A DNA stretch of 64,000 bases from Chryseobacterium fluminis. Lineage in GTDB: Bacteria > Bacteroidota > Bacteroidia > Flavobacteriales > Weeksellaceae. The DNA lies in contig NZ_CP111121.1 in assembly GCF_026314945.1 (NCBI RefSeq), positions 3,100,001-3,164,000 of the forward strand. Direction: 5' to 3'. The position numbers were made by a program, and so were the translations under genes. Below are positions 1 through 9,204 of this stretch, piece after piece (within the stretch, counting starts at the first letter, position 1; every line of letters begins with the position of its first letter). The notes under the pieces were generated by a model. It worked only from the letters and a program-made list of their open reading frames with translations, had not been told where the DNA came from and ran no database searches.

Positions 1-1965
1 AATTCCTGATGAATTTAATATATGGCGGATAGGAGTGTAGCCCAAATTTTTAATCAGATAACTTGAATTTCTTTCAAACGTTTCCAGCTGACTGAGTGTA
101 AATTCTCTTTCGGCCGGTATATCAGAAGACGAAAGATGACTGAAAATACTTTGAACTTTTAAATTTTTATGAGATAAAACCTCAATCAGTTCATCCAGCT
201 CAGAATTTTTGAAACCCAGACGGTGCATGCCTGTTTCAAGTTTAATATGAATAGGATATTTTTTATCAAATCCTGATTTCTGAACTGCTTCATTGAATAA
301 TTCTAAAACCCTGAAACTGTAAATCTCAGGTTCCAGGTTATAGTGGATGACTGTTTCATAACTGTGCTGCTCAGGATTCATTACTACAATAGGAACGGTA
401 ATTCCTTTTTTACGAAGCTCAACGCCTTCGTCTACAAAAGCAACGCCCAGATAATCGATATGATGGTGCTGTAAAAATTCTGATATTTCATAACTTCCCA
501 GTCCATAAGCATTGGCTTTTACCATAGCCATCATTTTGGTTGACGGTTTAAGCAAAGACTGATGGTAACTGATATTATGAAGAATGGCATTCAGGTTAAT
601 TTCTAAAACAGTATCATGTTTTCGGAGTTCAAGTATATCTTTAAGCCTTTCGATCCCGAACTTTCTGGCTCCTTTCAGTAAAATGATCTGATTTTCAAGT
701 TCCGTAAGGTGTTTACTGTCAATGACCTCCTGAGTATTAATGAAAGTATATATTCTGGCATTAAATAATTCACTGAATTTAGATATTTCTTCACCAATAA
801 GGAATATAGAATCAAATTTCTGCTCATTAACGAGTTCAGAAACTTCGTCGTAGAGTTCCTTAGAATTAGACCTGACTCCAATAATATCAGTTAACACCAA
901 TGATTTTTTTGGCTTATTATATTCATTCAGAAACTGTAGGGCCGTTTTCAGAGAATCCAGATCAAGATTGAACGAATCATTGATAACGATATTACTCTTA
1001 ATTCCTTCAATGGCTTCAAGCCTCATTTCAACAGCCTTTAAAGCATTGATTTTTTCGACTATTTTATCATTTTCGATACCCAGCTCCTTTAAGACCGTTA
1101 CCAGTGCCAATGCATTCGTTAATGTAGCTTCATCTCTCTGATGAACGGGAAAAGATATTTCTTCGTTAAAATAACATACTTTCACGTCTTCATTTCTGGA
1201 GATACCGTCTTTAAAGAAAACATCATTCTGCTGTTCAAAACCGTAGGATATTAATTTTTTATCAGAATACAATTCCTTTATTTTTTTGTCAACCAAAAAA
1301 TGATCGCCATTATAAATAATGACCTCCGATCTTTTGAAGAGTTTGATTTTTTCATCAATCAGTTCTTCTTCAGACGTGAAATTGGCAAGATGGGCAGTTC
1401 CGATGTGAGTCAGCAGACCGATTGCAGGATGGAAGATGTTTTCAAGCTTTTCCATTTCCTGAGGTCTGGAAATTCCGACTTCGAAAATGCCGAGTTGGTG
1501 GGCATTATTGATCTGCAGCAGAGAAAGGGGCAGGCCAGTCTGCGAATTAAAACTTTTAGGGCTTTTAACTGTTGGAAATTCATTCCATAGACATTGGTAG
1601 AGCCATTCTTTCAAAATGGTTTTGCCATTGCTTCCTGTAATTCCGATCGATTTCAGGTGAGCATTCTCAAAATGATATTTAGACAGTTTCTGAAGAAATT
1701 CTAGCGCATTTTCAACAATAATCCATGTTACATTTTCAAACTGAGGATAGTGATGTTCGGAAATAATAATATTAATTCCCCGGCCAATGGCAGATTCAAT
1801 GAATTTTTCACCTGAATTTTTATAAGTATTGATGGCAATAAATGCGGCATCTCTGGTAGAATAAATAATCCTGCTGTCGAAAGCTATGTTTCTGATGATC
1901 AGACAACCATCACCAATGAAATGCGAATTGGTAATTTCTGCAATATATTTTATTGTGTAGTTCAT
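1..1965 (-). CDS. murF-alr: Bifunctional MurF / alanine racemase fusion (5' part, runs off window)
   Basis: The 655 codons present read MurF first, then alanine racemase. MurF adds D-Ala-D-Ala to the UDP-MurNAc tripeptide; Alr interconverts L- and D-alanine with PLP, so both act in cytoplasmic peptidoglycan precursor synthesis. Seen: the ATP-binding motif GITGSNGKT in the MurF half, and the racemase start with KMMAMVKANAYGLG, which carries the PLP lysine. The open frame reaches base 1, so the C-terminal part of the racemase lies outside the window. The fusion is characteristic of Bacteroidota. Start ATG at 1965 gives the typical MurF N-terminus MNYTIKYIAE. It lies just downstream of the toxin gene on the same strand. 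Confidence 0.93.
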   Translation of the reverse strand, partial: MNYTIKYIAEITNSHFIGDGCLIIRNIAFDSRIIYSTRDAAFIAINTYKNSGEKFIESAIGRGINIIISEHHYPQFENVTWIIVENALEFLQKLSKYHFENAHLKSIGITGSNGKTILKEWLYQCLWNEFPTVKSPKSFNSQTGLPLSLLQINNAHQLGIFEVGISRPQEMEKLENIFHPAIGLLTHIGTAHLANFTSEEELIDEKIKLFKRSEVIIYNGDHFLVDKKIKELYSDKKLISYGFEQQNDVFFKDGISRNEDVKVCYFNEEISFPVHQRDEATLTNALALVTVLKELGIENDKIVEKINALKAVEMRLEAIEGIKSNIVINDSFNLDLDSLKTALQFLNEYNKPKKSLVLTDIIGVRSNSKELYDEVSELVNEQKFDSIFLIGEEISKFSELFNARIYTFINTQEVIDSKHLTELENQIILLKGARKFGIERLKDILELRKHDTVLEINLNAILHNISYHQSLLKPSTKMMAMVKANAYGLGSYEISEFLQHHHIDYLGVAFVDEGVELRKKGITVPIVVMNPEQHSYETVIHYNLEPEIYSFRVLELFNEAVQKSGFDKKYPIHIKLETGMHRLGFKNSELDELIEVLSHKNLKVQSIFSHLSSSDIPAEREFTLSQLETFERNSSYLIKNLGYTPIRHILNSSGI

Positions 1966-1968
1966 AAA

Positions 1969-2271
1969 CTACTTCTCTGTAATTAAATTATAATTGAAAT
2001 TAGGATTTCGGAAATTATTAATCATATTCAAAAGATTTATTTGAGTTCCTGAAATTTCGTAAATGATCGAATTGTGCTTGGTAATCAATAATTTGTAGAA
2101 GTTTATATCTTCATATTTCTGATGTACAAGATTTCCGCTTTCAAACAAAGATATTTTCTTTTCTAAAACGACATAAAAATCCTCCAACACATCAAATCCC
2201 CAATTCGGGATCAGAAAGTCTTCTAAAATTTCTAAATCTGTTTTAGCTTTATTAGTCCAGTAAATGGGCAT
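1969..2271 (-). CDS. ParE/RelE-family toxin-like protein
   Basis: A protein of about 100 residues beginning MPIYWTNKAKTDL, with the helix-hairpin layout of ParE/RelE plasmid-stabilisation toxins and the late segment YKLLITKHNSIIYEI typical of that fold. By family it would poison gyrase or cleave mRNA; which of the two cannot be read from sequence. An in-frame TTG at 2286 would add five residues, but the ATG at 2271 starts at the family's usual first strand. It follows the HTH antitoxin gene by 28 bases, and its stop is 3 bases from the murF-alr start, so the cell wall gene may be co-transcribed with the module. Confidence 0.75.
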   Translation of the reverse strand: MPIYWTNKAKTDLEILEDFLIPNWGFDVLEDFYVVLEKKISLFESGNLVHQKYEDINFYKLLITKHNSIIYEISGTQINLLNMINNFRNPNFNYNLITEK

Positions 2272-2299
2272 TTTTCTTTTTTGCAATTCTTTCTTTTAC

Positions 2300-2584
2300 T
2301 TAATCCATAACGATTGAATGTTCTGTTATTTTTCCCCTTCTGACATCATTTAAACCTTCCTGAATTGCACTCAGTACATCATTTGAAATTCTTTCCGGTT
2401 CTATAATCTCAGCAATCTTCAGCAATTCTTCAGGAAGAAATTTTTTCTCTTTCATTTTTCTGAAAAAGGTAGGTTCGGAAATTCCGCTTTTCTCGATAAT
2501 ATATTTCAGCTTGAAAGGCGAATTTTTCAGAGTCTCATCAATAGAATTACTTATTTTAATATAATTTTTGATTTCTGATATCAT
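2300..2584 (-). CDS. HTH antitoxin-like protein
   Basis: A 94-residue protein with a probable helix-turn-helix at residues 25-60 (YIIEKSGISEPTFFRKMKE), then a helical C-terminus GLNDVRRGKITEH that resembles the toxin-binding tail of small antitoxins. It precedes the ParE-like gene in the antitoxin-toxin order. A 14-base perfect palindrome lies between its start codon and the -7 box, as expected for an autorepressor. Antitoxin function is inferred from partner and layout; the exact antitoxin family was not recognised. Confidence 0.7.
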   Translation of the reverse strand: MISEIKNYIKISNSIDETLKNSPFKLKYIIEKSGISEPTFFRKMKEKKFLPEELLKIAEIIEPERISNDVLSAIQEGLNDVRRGKITEHSIVMD

Positions 2585-2590
2585 TTTATG

Positions 2591-2623
2591 ATAGTTTAAA
2601 CTATTAAATTTTAAACAAATTTA
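2591..2623 (-). promoter_or_regulatory. Promoter and palindromic operator of the toxin-antitoxin operon
   Basis: On the minus strand a -7 box TAAATTTG covers 2623-2616. Between it and the antitoxin start is the perfect 14-base palindrome ATAGTTTAAACTAT at 2591-2604, at or just after the expected transcription start. This is a natural binding site for the HTH antitoxin. No clear -33 element was seen. Confidence 0.55.
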
Positions 2624-2638
2624 AAAATAAATTTGATA

Positions 2639-3229
2639 TTAAATCCCTTTTTTATTTAAAACTTCATCCACAAAAACTTTTCTGCTTACTGCATCGTAAG
2701 ACTCTGTTTCTCCGAGTTCTACCAGGTCTTTCCCGGCAGAGGTTCTCATCGAATAGTTGGCCAGATTTCCGGTTCTCCTGCAGATCGCATGTACTTTAGT
2801 TACATATTCTGCAGTAGCCATTAAATTGGGCATTGGCCCGAAAGGTCTTCCCAGGAAATCCATGTCCAGACCGGCAACGACGACCCTCACTCCGGTGTTG
2901 GCCATCTGATTGGCGATTTCCACAATGCTTTCGTCGAAAAACTGTGCTTCATCAATTCCCACCACATCACAATTTGAAGCCAGCAATAAAATTTCGCTGG
3001 GGTTATCTACTGCCGTACTCCGGATCTTATTCTGGTTGTGAGACACCACATCTTCATCAGAATATCGGGTATCCAGCCTGGGTTTAAAAATCTCTACATT
3101 TTGTCCCGCCATTTCTGCTCTTCTCAGCCTTCTGATCAACTCTTCGGTTTTTCCGGAAAACATTGAGCCACAAATAACTTCCATCCAACCACTTTGTTTG
3201 GAATGATTAATTGTATTTTCTAAAAACAT
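2639..3229 (-). CDS. tdk: Thymidine kinase (type II)
   Basis: Phosphorylates thymidine to dTMP in the salvage pathway. The 196-residue protein carries the P-loop GSMFSGKT at residues 21-28 and the catalytic/Mg motif DEAQFF at 93-98, both diagnostic of the tetrameric type II family. The lasso region near residues 150-180 (ICRRTGNLANYS) has only a single cysteine, so the four-cysteine zinc site of E. coli-type enzymes is absent; I recall the same in other Bacteroidota. The gene stands alone on the minus strand, divergent from the acidic repeat protein gene. Confidence 0.95.
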   Translation of the reverse strand: MFLENTINHSKQSGWMEVICGSMFSGKTEELIRRLRRAEMAGQNVEIFKPRLDTRYSDEDVVSHNQNKIRSTAVDNPSEILLLASNCDVVGIDEAQFFDESIVEIANQMANTGVRVVVAGLDMDFLGRPFGPMPNLMATAEYVTKVHAICRRTGNLANYSMRTSAGKDLVELGETESYDAVSRKVFVDEVLNKKGI

Positions 3230-3258
3230 TTGTTAAATTAGCCGTATATTTCTATCAT

Positions 3259-3266
3259 CAAAAGTA
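3259..3266 (-). promoter_or_regulatory. Putative -7 box for tdk
   Basis: TACTTTTG on the minus strand about 30 bases before the tdk start matches TAnnTTTG. No well-spaced -33 TTG was found. Confidence 0.35.
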
Positions 3267-3289
3267 CGCAATTTTAACAAGATTCTTAT

Positions 3290-4813
3290 ATGCAGAACAT
3301 CCAAGATTTAAAGGAAAAGATTTTTTTCGAATCCAAGAATATCATTGGTATTTTGGATAAAATAAGCAACGTAGACGAGTTACTTTCCAAGCAGGATCTT
3401 GTGGATGAACTTGGTAACAGGATCTCGTTTCTGAGGTTACTGGAAAAAAACATAGAGTATTTCAGCGCCCGGAATCCGGCGGAAGATTCTGTAAATTCAT
3501 CATTTCTTTCATCCGATATGCCTCAATTTGAATTTAACGATGAAAATCGTGAAGTTACGGAAGAGGAAGCCATCTTTAATAATGAGCTGAATGAAATCGG
3601 CGGGTATGAAGTTGGTTCCCAAAGTCATAAAAACGAAGATGAAGAAGCTGAATTCAACCATCAGTTAAACGAAATTGTCGAAAATGAGCTGCATGAGACG
3701 GTTGTACATTTAGCTGAAGAACATTCGTCTGAAAGAAATGCAGATATCGGAGAAACCCTTTCCCAGCATCTGGTAACGGAAGAGGAAGCCATATTTAATA
3801 ATCAACTGAATGAAATTGATGAAACGGAGCCTTCTTCACAAGATAGCGGGCAGATATTAAATTTCGTTGATGAGGAAAAGATTCTCGCAGATGCTGAACC
3901 GGATGACGATGAAGGTATCGAGGAGAAGATGTTTTCTGATGAAGTAACGGAGGAAGAAGCCGTTTTCAATAATCAGCTGAATGAAATCGATGAATTTGAA
4001 AATCAGATTTCTGATGATGACGGAAATATCAACCATTTTGAGGAAGAAGAAAAAATACAGGATACTTTTCAGTCGATGGCACAGAGTGAAGATAAAGAAT
4101 ATGCCACTTCTGAACCAGTTGCAGGTACTTTCGACAGTGAGCCGATAGAGGATGAAGAAATTTTGATAGAAGAAGCTGAAGAGGAATATATGGCTTTTCC
4201 GGGAACGGCGGAACAGGGTGGCCCGGTATCAGAAACTTCCAATACAGAAGATCTACTGACTGATATTAAAAATGAAAATTCCCAGGAAGATTTAGTAAAC
4301 CCAGAGACCAGCGAGAGAAGAAAAATTACGGAGATTGATAGACCTCACATTGAAAAAGAAATTCATCCTTCTGATGAAAACTTTGAGGACCTGGATCAGT
4401 ACAATCACGAGAAAAAAATAAAATTAGCCAATATCAAAGGATTAAAATCCATTCATTCATTATTCGACAGCGATCCCCTTGACAAAGATTTTCCTGACCA
4501 TAAAACAACTGGTGTTCCGGAAAAAGAAGAAACAGGAAGCATTCTGAAGACCAATATCCCGACCCATTTCATGGAAGCTGAAAAGGCAAAACCTGCTTTC
4601 AGGCTAGATCTTAATGACAGGATTGCTTTTACAAAAACACTTTTCGGCGGGAGTCAGGCAGATATGAATGATGTGATCGGAAATCTGAACAGTTTCAGAA
4701 CATTGGAAGAAGCTAAAGAATACCTAAGCGATCTTTACTATGAAAGAAAATGGAGCGGGGTGGATGAGTACGCTCAAAGACTTTGGATATTGGTAGAAAA
4801 CAAATTTTTATAA
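3290..4813 (+). CDS. Acidic repeat-containing protein, conserved C-terminal domain
   Basis: A 507-residue cytoplasmic-looking protein with no signal peptide or membrane segment and no function I recognise. Three parts are visible: an N-terminal helical segment (1-60), a very acidic low-complexity middle (80-360), and a C-terminal folded region (436-507) starting FRLDLNDRIAFTKTLFGG. The middle holds four copies of a motif of the form VTEEEAIFNNQLNEI at residues 89-103, 117-129 (degenerate), 162-176 and 219-233. Its stop is 8 bases before rsmI, so the two are probably co-transcribed. The C-terminal region is the part to use for homology searches. Confidence 0.8.
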   Translation: MQNIQDLKEKIFFESKNIIGILDKISNVDELLSKQDLVDELGNRISFLRLLEKNIEYFSARNPAEDSVNSSFLSSDMPQFEFNDENREVTEEEAIFNNELNEIGGYEVGSQSHKNEDEEAEFNHQLNEIVENELHETVVHLAEEHSSERNADIGETLSQHLVTEEEAIFNNQLNEIDETEPSSQDSGQILNFVDEEKILADAEPDDDEGIEEKMFSDEVTEEEAVFNNQLNEIDEFENQISDDDGNINHFEEEEKIQDTFQSMAQSEDKEYATSEPVAGTFDSEPIEDEEILIEEAEEEYMAFPGTAEQGGPVSETSNTEDLLTDIKNENSQEDLVNPETSERRKITEIDRPHIEKEIHPSDENFEDLDQYNHEKKIKLANIKGLKSIHSLFDSDPLDKDFPDHKTTGVPEKEETGSILKTNIPTHFMEAEKAKPAFRLDLNDRIAFTKTLFGGSQADMNDVIGNLNSFRTLEEAKEYLSDLYYERKWSGVDEYAQRLWILVENKFL

Positions 4814-4821
4814 ATTAAATT

Positions 4822-5496
4822 TTGAGCGGAATTCTTTATTTTGTTCCCACACCGATCGGGAACCTAGATGACATGACTTTCAGGGCGGTAAAAATACTGA
4901 AAGAAGCAGATTATATTTTATGTGAAGACACCAGAACTTCCGGAATTCTTTTAAAGCATTTCGAGATTTCCAAGCCTTTAAAATCTTACCATTTACATAA
5001 TGAACATCAGGCTACAGAAAAAGTGATTGCTGATCTTAAAAGTGGTCAGAATATTGCCATTATTACAGATGCCGGAACTCCCGGAATTTCGGATCCCGGG
5101 TATTTATTGGCAAAAGCGGGCTCAGACCATAATATTGAGATGATCTGCCTGCCCGGAGCCACTGCTTTTGTTCCGGCCCTGGTCGTTTCCGGTCTGCCGA
5201 ACAACGAATTTTTATTTGCCGGTTTTCTTCCGCAGAAAAAGGGACGGCAGACAAAGCTTAAACAGCTTGCAGAAGAGAAAAAGACCATTGTTTTATACGA
5301 AAGTCCACATAAAATCAATACGACCTTAGAACAGATCAGAATGTTTTTTGGTGAAGAAACTAAAATAAGCTTAAGCAGAGAAATATCGAAAAAATTTGAA
5401 GAAACCAAACGCGGAACAATCAGTGAATTAATCGAGTTCTCTAAAAGCAAAACTTTAAAAGGGGAGATTGTTCTGATTGTCAATAATGCTATCTAA
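4822..5496 (+). CDS. rsmI: 16S rRNA (cytidine-1402-2'-O)-methyltransferase
   Basis: Methylates the 2'-hydroxyl of C1402 in the decoding centre of 16S rRNA, using SAM. The 224-residue protein shows the family landmarks FVPTPIGNLDDMTFRA at the N-terminus, CEDTRTSGILLKHF, and a glycine-rich SAM-binding stretch around GTPGISDPG. No ATG is available: the previous gene's stop is at 4811-4813 and the family N-terminus begins immediately, so the start is TTG at 4822. It sits 6 bases before the WG-repeat gene, which also starts with TTG. Confidence 0.93.
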   Translation: MSGILYFVPTPIGNLDDMTFRAVKILKEADYILCEDTRTSGILLKHFEISKPLKSYHLHNEHQATEKVIADLKSGQNIAIITDAGTPGISDPGYLLAKAGSDHNIEMICLPGATAFVPALVVSGLPNNEFLFAGFLPQKKGRQTKLKQLAEEKKTIVLYESPHKINTTLEQIRMFFGEETKISLSREISKKFEETKRGTISELIEFSKSKTLKGEIVLIVNNAI

Positions 5497-5502
5497 TTTT
5501 AA

Positions 5503-7002
5503 TTGAAAAAACTATTTTTTGTACTGATTTCGTCGATTTGTATGGCACAGCAGACCGATCAGTACACTCAGATACTTTTATCCAGAAAGCTTGGAAAAGA
5601 AGTTCGGTCTTATGCTAACGGATACGGAGTCATTGTCGATCCCGAAACCGAAGGATCCGGAATTGTTGATTCTTCAGGAGCAGTTACTTTGGCACCGGCA
5701 GGAAAGAACGAGATCATTCATCTGCTCAAAAACAGGTTCATGCTAAGGGTTAAAGAAGCGGATTCAAAGATAAAAACGGCTTTAATTGACGAAAAAGGAA
5801 AACAGCTGATTCCCCTCGACATTCAAAAACTGGATGCATCCTGGAGTATTAATGAACGGATCATTTCCTCCAAAGAAGGAAAAGAATCTGTCTATGATTT
5901 TAATGGAAAAGAAATTATTCCATTTTCTGACAAGATAAAATTTGCAGGACAAAATAGGTTTTTCGTGAAAAAGGAGGGAGGATGGTATATTTATGATGCT
6001 AACGGAAAGCCTGTTTCCGACAGAAGATTCGATGAAAACCTGTACTTTTATAAGAACAGAGCCTACATAAGTTCCGGAGGCAGAAAAGGAGAGATTATTG
6101 ATAATAACGGCGTGGTTCTGAATACAATTCACGACAATAATATTGACAATATCGGGGCGTATCCCTATCTCATCACCAAAAATAAAAAGGGTAAATACGG
6201 GATTATTGATGCCGATGAAAACCGCATTGCTGAAGAAATATATGATGAAGTCTTTCTGGGAACAAGATATATTTACCTGATCAAAAGCGAAAAAGTAAGT
6301 ATCTTTTCTAAGGAGGCTAAAGAAGTTTTCCCTACCGAATTCGGTTATGTAAAATCCTTATTCGGTAATTTGTTTACTACACAGAAGACCCTTAAAAACC
6401 CTAAAATGGCAGTCATCCGGGTAAACGGCGAAGTAGTAATACCAAAAGAATACGATAATATTGAAGGAATAAAAATCTCGGGAGAAGATTTTATATATCT
6501 GATTAAAGAAAACCAACAGCGTTTTTTAGATAAAGATTTAAAAAATGTTTTGAAACCGGGCTATCAGATCGAAAGAATTTTTCCGAACAGCCTGATTCTC
6601 CGGAAAGAGAATATCTACTACAGATATACGGTTACCGATAAAAGTTATAAGGAGTTAAAGAATGTAACTTCTATAAAGGAGAACGGGGTTTTTTACTATC
6701 CCAAAACCATATTTCCTGCGATGATCTGCAAAAATAATTTAGGTTTTTACGGAATGATCGGCGAAAATGGGGAAGAAATACTTCCGTTCATCTATGATGA
6801 TATTATCACTTTTCTTTCTGACAATGAAATTGTAGTACAAAAAGGAGGTAAATACGGGGTTACCAATTACCAGAATGAGCCGCTTAAAGAGGTGATCTTT
6901 GATAAGTACACTACTGACAAGCAAGGAATAAAACTCTATAAAGATAAAACTACCGATTATCTTTACTTTACCGATTCCGTTAATGAAAAAGATTCACAAT
7001 AA
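5503..7002 (+). CDS. WG repeat-containing secreted protein
   Basis: A 499-residue exported protein. The TTG start at 5503 is supported by a signal peptide directly after it (MKKLFFVLISSICMAQQ, cleavage near residue 15). The rest is built of WG-type beta repeats, for example KKEGGWYIYDANGKPV, KKGKYGIIDADENRI, LGFYGMIGENGEEILPF and KGGKYGVTNYQNEPL, a fold thought to form a propeller-like structure. WG proteins are common in Bacteroidota; the molecular role is not established. It is the last gene of the run that starts at 3290; after it comes a 170-base gap holding the fabG promoter. Confidence 0.85.
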   Translation: MKKLFFVLISSICMAQQTDQYTQILLSRKLGKEVRSYANGYGVIVDPETEGSGIVDSSGAVTLAPAGKNEIIHLLKNRFMLRVKEADSKIKTALIDEKGKQLIPLDIQKLDASWSINERIISSKEGKESVYDFNGKEIIPFSDKIKFAGQNRFFVKKEGGWYIYDANGKPVSDRRFDENLYFYKNRAYISSGGRKGEIIDNNGVVLNTIHDNNIDNIGAYPYLITKNKKGKYGIIDADENRIAEEIYDEVFLGTRYIYLIKSEKVSIFSKEAKEVFPTEFGYVKSLFGNLFTTQKTLKNPKMAVIRVNGEVVIPKEYDNIEGIKISGEDFIYLIKENQQRFLDKDLKNVLKPGYQIERIFPNSLILRKENIYYRYTVTDKSYKELKNVTSIKENGVFYYPKTIFPAMICKNNLGFYGMIGENGEEILPFIYDDIITFLSDNEIVVQKGGKYGVTNYQNEPLKEVIFDKYTTDKQGIKLYKDKTTDYLYFTDSVNEKDSQ

Positions 7003-7058
7003 ATTCCATATAACAAAAAACATTATTAAAATTTTACTAAAATGATGATTTAAAATGC

Positions 7059-7085
7059 TTTGAATAACATTTTATAATATCTTTG
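7059..7085 (+). promoter_or_regulatory. Putative fabG promoter
   Basis: TTTG at 7059-7062 and TATCTTTG at 7078-7085, 15 bases apart, about 90 bases before fabG. The -7 box is a perfect TAnnTTTG; the spacer is slightly shorter than usual for flavobacteria. Confidence 0.5.
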
Positions 7086-7175
7086 CGACCATTAATTTTA
7101 GATCAAAATTAAATAGACTAAATTAGCCAACTTTCAAAAAGCTAATTAGTTATAAAGAAAATAATTGTCATACAT

Positions 7176-7922
7176 ATGAAACTATTAGAAGGAAAAGTAG
7201 CGCTAATAACGGGAGCTACAAGAGGAATCGGAAGAGGAATCGCTGAAGTTTTTGCACAGCAGGGGGCAAAAGTAGCATTCACCTATGCCGGTTCTGTAGA
7301 CAAAGCGAAAGAATTAGAAGCAACTTTAAGTTCTGTAACTCAAATTAAAGGTTACCAATCTGATGCATCAGACTACGATGCAGCTCAACAACTCATTGAA
7401 GAAGTAATGGCAGAATTCGGCAAAATCGATATCTTGGTGAATAATGCAGGAATTACGAGAGATAATCTCTTATTAAGAATGTCTAAAGATGATTGGGATA
7501 CGATTATGAAAGTAAATTTAGATTCTGTATTTAACCTTACAAAGGCTGTGATTAAGCCGATGATGAAGGCAAAATCAGGATCTATTATCAATATGACTTC
7601 TGTAGTGGGATTGAAAGGAAATGCCGGGCAGGCCAACTATGCTGCCTCTAAGGCCGGAGTTATCGGATTTACAAAATCGGTAGCCCTTGAATTAGGTTCC
7701 AGAAATATCCGTTGCAACGCGGTGGCGCCGGGATTCATTGAAACTGAGATGACGGCTGTTCTGGATGAAAAAACAGTACAGGGATGGAGAGACGGGATTC
7801 CGTTGAAAAGAGGAGGAAGACCTGAAGATATTGCCAATGCCTGTGTATTTTTCGGCAGCGACATGTCATCATATATTACCGGCCAGACATTAAATGTTGA
7901 CGGAGGAATGCTGATGCCTTAA
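7176..7922 (+). CDS. fabG: 3-oxoacyl-[acyl-carrier-protein] reductase
   Basis: NADPH-dependent reduction of beta-ketoacyl-ACP in type II fatty acid synthesis. The 248-residue protein is a classical short-chain dehydrogenase: cofactor motif TGATRGIGRGIA at residues 12-23, NNAG at 89-92, catalytic Ser142, Tyr155 and Lys159 in YAASK, and the C-terminal SSYITGQTLNVDGGM seen in FabG proteins. The length and the RDNLLLRMSKDDWD segment favour FabG over other family members. It stands alone with its own promoter and a strong terminator. Confidence 0.94.
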   Translation: MKLLEGKVALITGATRGIGRGIAEVFAQQGAKVAFTYAGSVDKAKELEATLSSVTQIKGYQSDASDYDAAQQLIEEVMAEFGKIDILVNNAGITRDNLLLRMSKDDWDTIMKVNLDSVFNLTKAVIKPMMKAKSGSIINMTSVVGLKGNAGQANYAASKAGVIGFTKSVALELGSRNIRCNAVAPGFIETEMTAVLDEKTVQGWRDGIPLKRGGRPEDIANACVFFGSDMSSYITGQTLNVDGGMLMP

Positions 7923-7941
7923 TTAAGCTTACATTATAACC

Positions 7942-7972
7942 AAAATCCGTCTACTTGTAGACGGATTTTTTA
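7942..7972 (+). terminator. Intrinsic terminator after fabG
   Basis: Stem ATCCGTCTA (7945-7953) with TAGACGGAT (7958-7966), loop CTTG, followed by a T-tract. Confidence 0.85.
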
Positions 7973-8091
7973 TTGTTTTTTCTTTCAATGGAATAACTTT
8001 CCAAGGAATCTCCGGTGTTAAACATTCAAAATCTTAAGACTTTGACGAGAGATCATCTCCATAAACCATGTAGATGGGACTCTTACATTAC

Positions 8092-9132
8092 TTAATCTTT
8101 AAAAATCTGATTTTCCTGTTCCTGAACTCTGATAAAGGTCGTCCTTTTTGACAGTTCTTTTAATTTTGAAGCACCCACATAGGTGCAGGTGGAGCGAACA
8201 CCGCCCAAAATATCCTTTACCGTCTCCGACACCGGACCTTTATATGGCACCTTAACGGTTTTCCCTTCTGAGGCTCTGTATTCTGCCACTCCTCCGGAAT
8301 GTTTATCCATTGCTGTTTTCGAGCTCATACCGTAAAATGACCTGTATTTTTTACCGTTTTCTTCAATAATTTCGCCGCCGCTTTCATCATGGCCGGCAAA
8401 CATTCCGCCCAGCATCACAAAATCGGCGCCGCCGCCGAAAGCTTTGGCAACATCTCCGGGAACTTTACAGCCTCCGTCTGCAATAATATGACCTCCCAGT
8501 CCATGAGCAGCATCAGAACATTCTATGATCGCAGAAAGTTGCGGATAGCCAACCCCTGTTTTTACCCGGGTGGTACAGACAGAACCCGGCCCGATCCCGA
8601 CTTTTATAATATCTGCGCCTACCAACAGAAGCTCTTCTACCATTTCCCCGGTGACCACATTTCCGGCAATGATGATCTTATCCGGAAAATCAGCCCTGGC
8701 TTTTTTCACGAATTCCACAAAATGCTCAGAATAACCATTGGCAACATCTATACATAAAAACTCGATCTTCGGATGTCTGTCGATGATAGCTTTAATTTTT
8801 TCTTCATCAGATTTCCCTGTTCCCGTGCTTAAAGCAATATATTGATGGATACTTTCCGGCTGACTGTTTAGAAATGTACTCCATTCTTCTACAGAATAAT
8901 GCTTATGGACTGCCGTGATAATTTTATCTTTGGCCAGCTCCACCGCCATTTCAAAAGTTCCCACGGTATCCATATTGGCCGCAATAATCGGAGTGCCTTC
9001 CCATTTCTTTTGAGTATGTTTAAAAGTAAATTCTCTTTCCAGATTAACTTCAGAACGGGATTTCAGGGTTGAACGTTTCGGACGGAACATCACATCCTTG
9101 AACCCCAGTTTTACATCATTTTCTATTCTCAT
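8092..9132 (-). CDS. guaC: GMP reductase
   Basis: Reductively deaminates GMP to IMP with NADPH, linking guanine and adenine nucleotide pools. The 346 residues match the length of E. coli-type GuaC. Active-site loop [20 protein letters not shown] carries the catalytic Cys186; other IMPDH/GMPR features are the [11 protein letters not shown] segment near residue 53 and [25 protein letters not shown]. No CBS domains are present, which separates it from IMP dehydrogenase. Start ATG 9132 gives the usual [15 protein letters not shown]-terminus. The gene is divergent from the Lgt-like operon. Confidence 0.95.
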   Translation of the reverse strand: MRIENDVKLGFKDVMFRPKRSTLKSRSEVNLEREFTFKHTQKKWEGTPIIAANMDTVGTFEMAVELAKDKIITAVHKHYSVEEWSTFLNSQPESIHQYIALSTGTGKSDEEKIKAIIDRHPKIEFLCIDVANGYSEHFVEFVKKARADFPDKIIIAGNVVTGEMVEELLLVGADIIKVGIGPGSVCTTRVKTGVGYPQLSAIIECSDAAHGLGGHIIADGGCKVPGDVAKAFGGGADFVMLGGMFAGHDESGGEIIEENGKKYRSFYGMSSKTAMDKHSGGVAEYRASEGKTVKVPYKGPVSETVKDILGGVRSTCTYVGASKLKELSKRTTFIRVQEQENQIFKD

Positions 9133-9191
9133 TTGGGTAAATTATTTTAAATTGTTTACAGAATAAAAATAGTAAATAATATTAAATATCT

Positions 9192-9199
9192 TATTTTTG
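9192..9199 (+). promoter_or_regulatory. Putative -7 box of the Lgt-like/radical SAM operon
   Basis: TATTTTTG, a perfect TAnnTTTG, ends only five bases before the ATG at 9205. Transcription would start at or beside the start codon, giving a leaderless or nearly leaderless mRNA. Confidence 0.45.
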
Positions 9200-9204
9200 A
9201 GACG

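Noticed and set aside
1300..1590. A 96-codon plus-strand frame
   Set aside because: Lies wholly antisense to murF-alr, which reads through without a break and with clear motifs.
8389..8757. A 122-codon plus-strand frame
   Set aside because: Antisense shadow of guaC; composition rich in residues typical of antisense reading, with no family resemblance.
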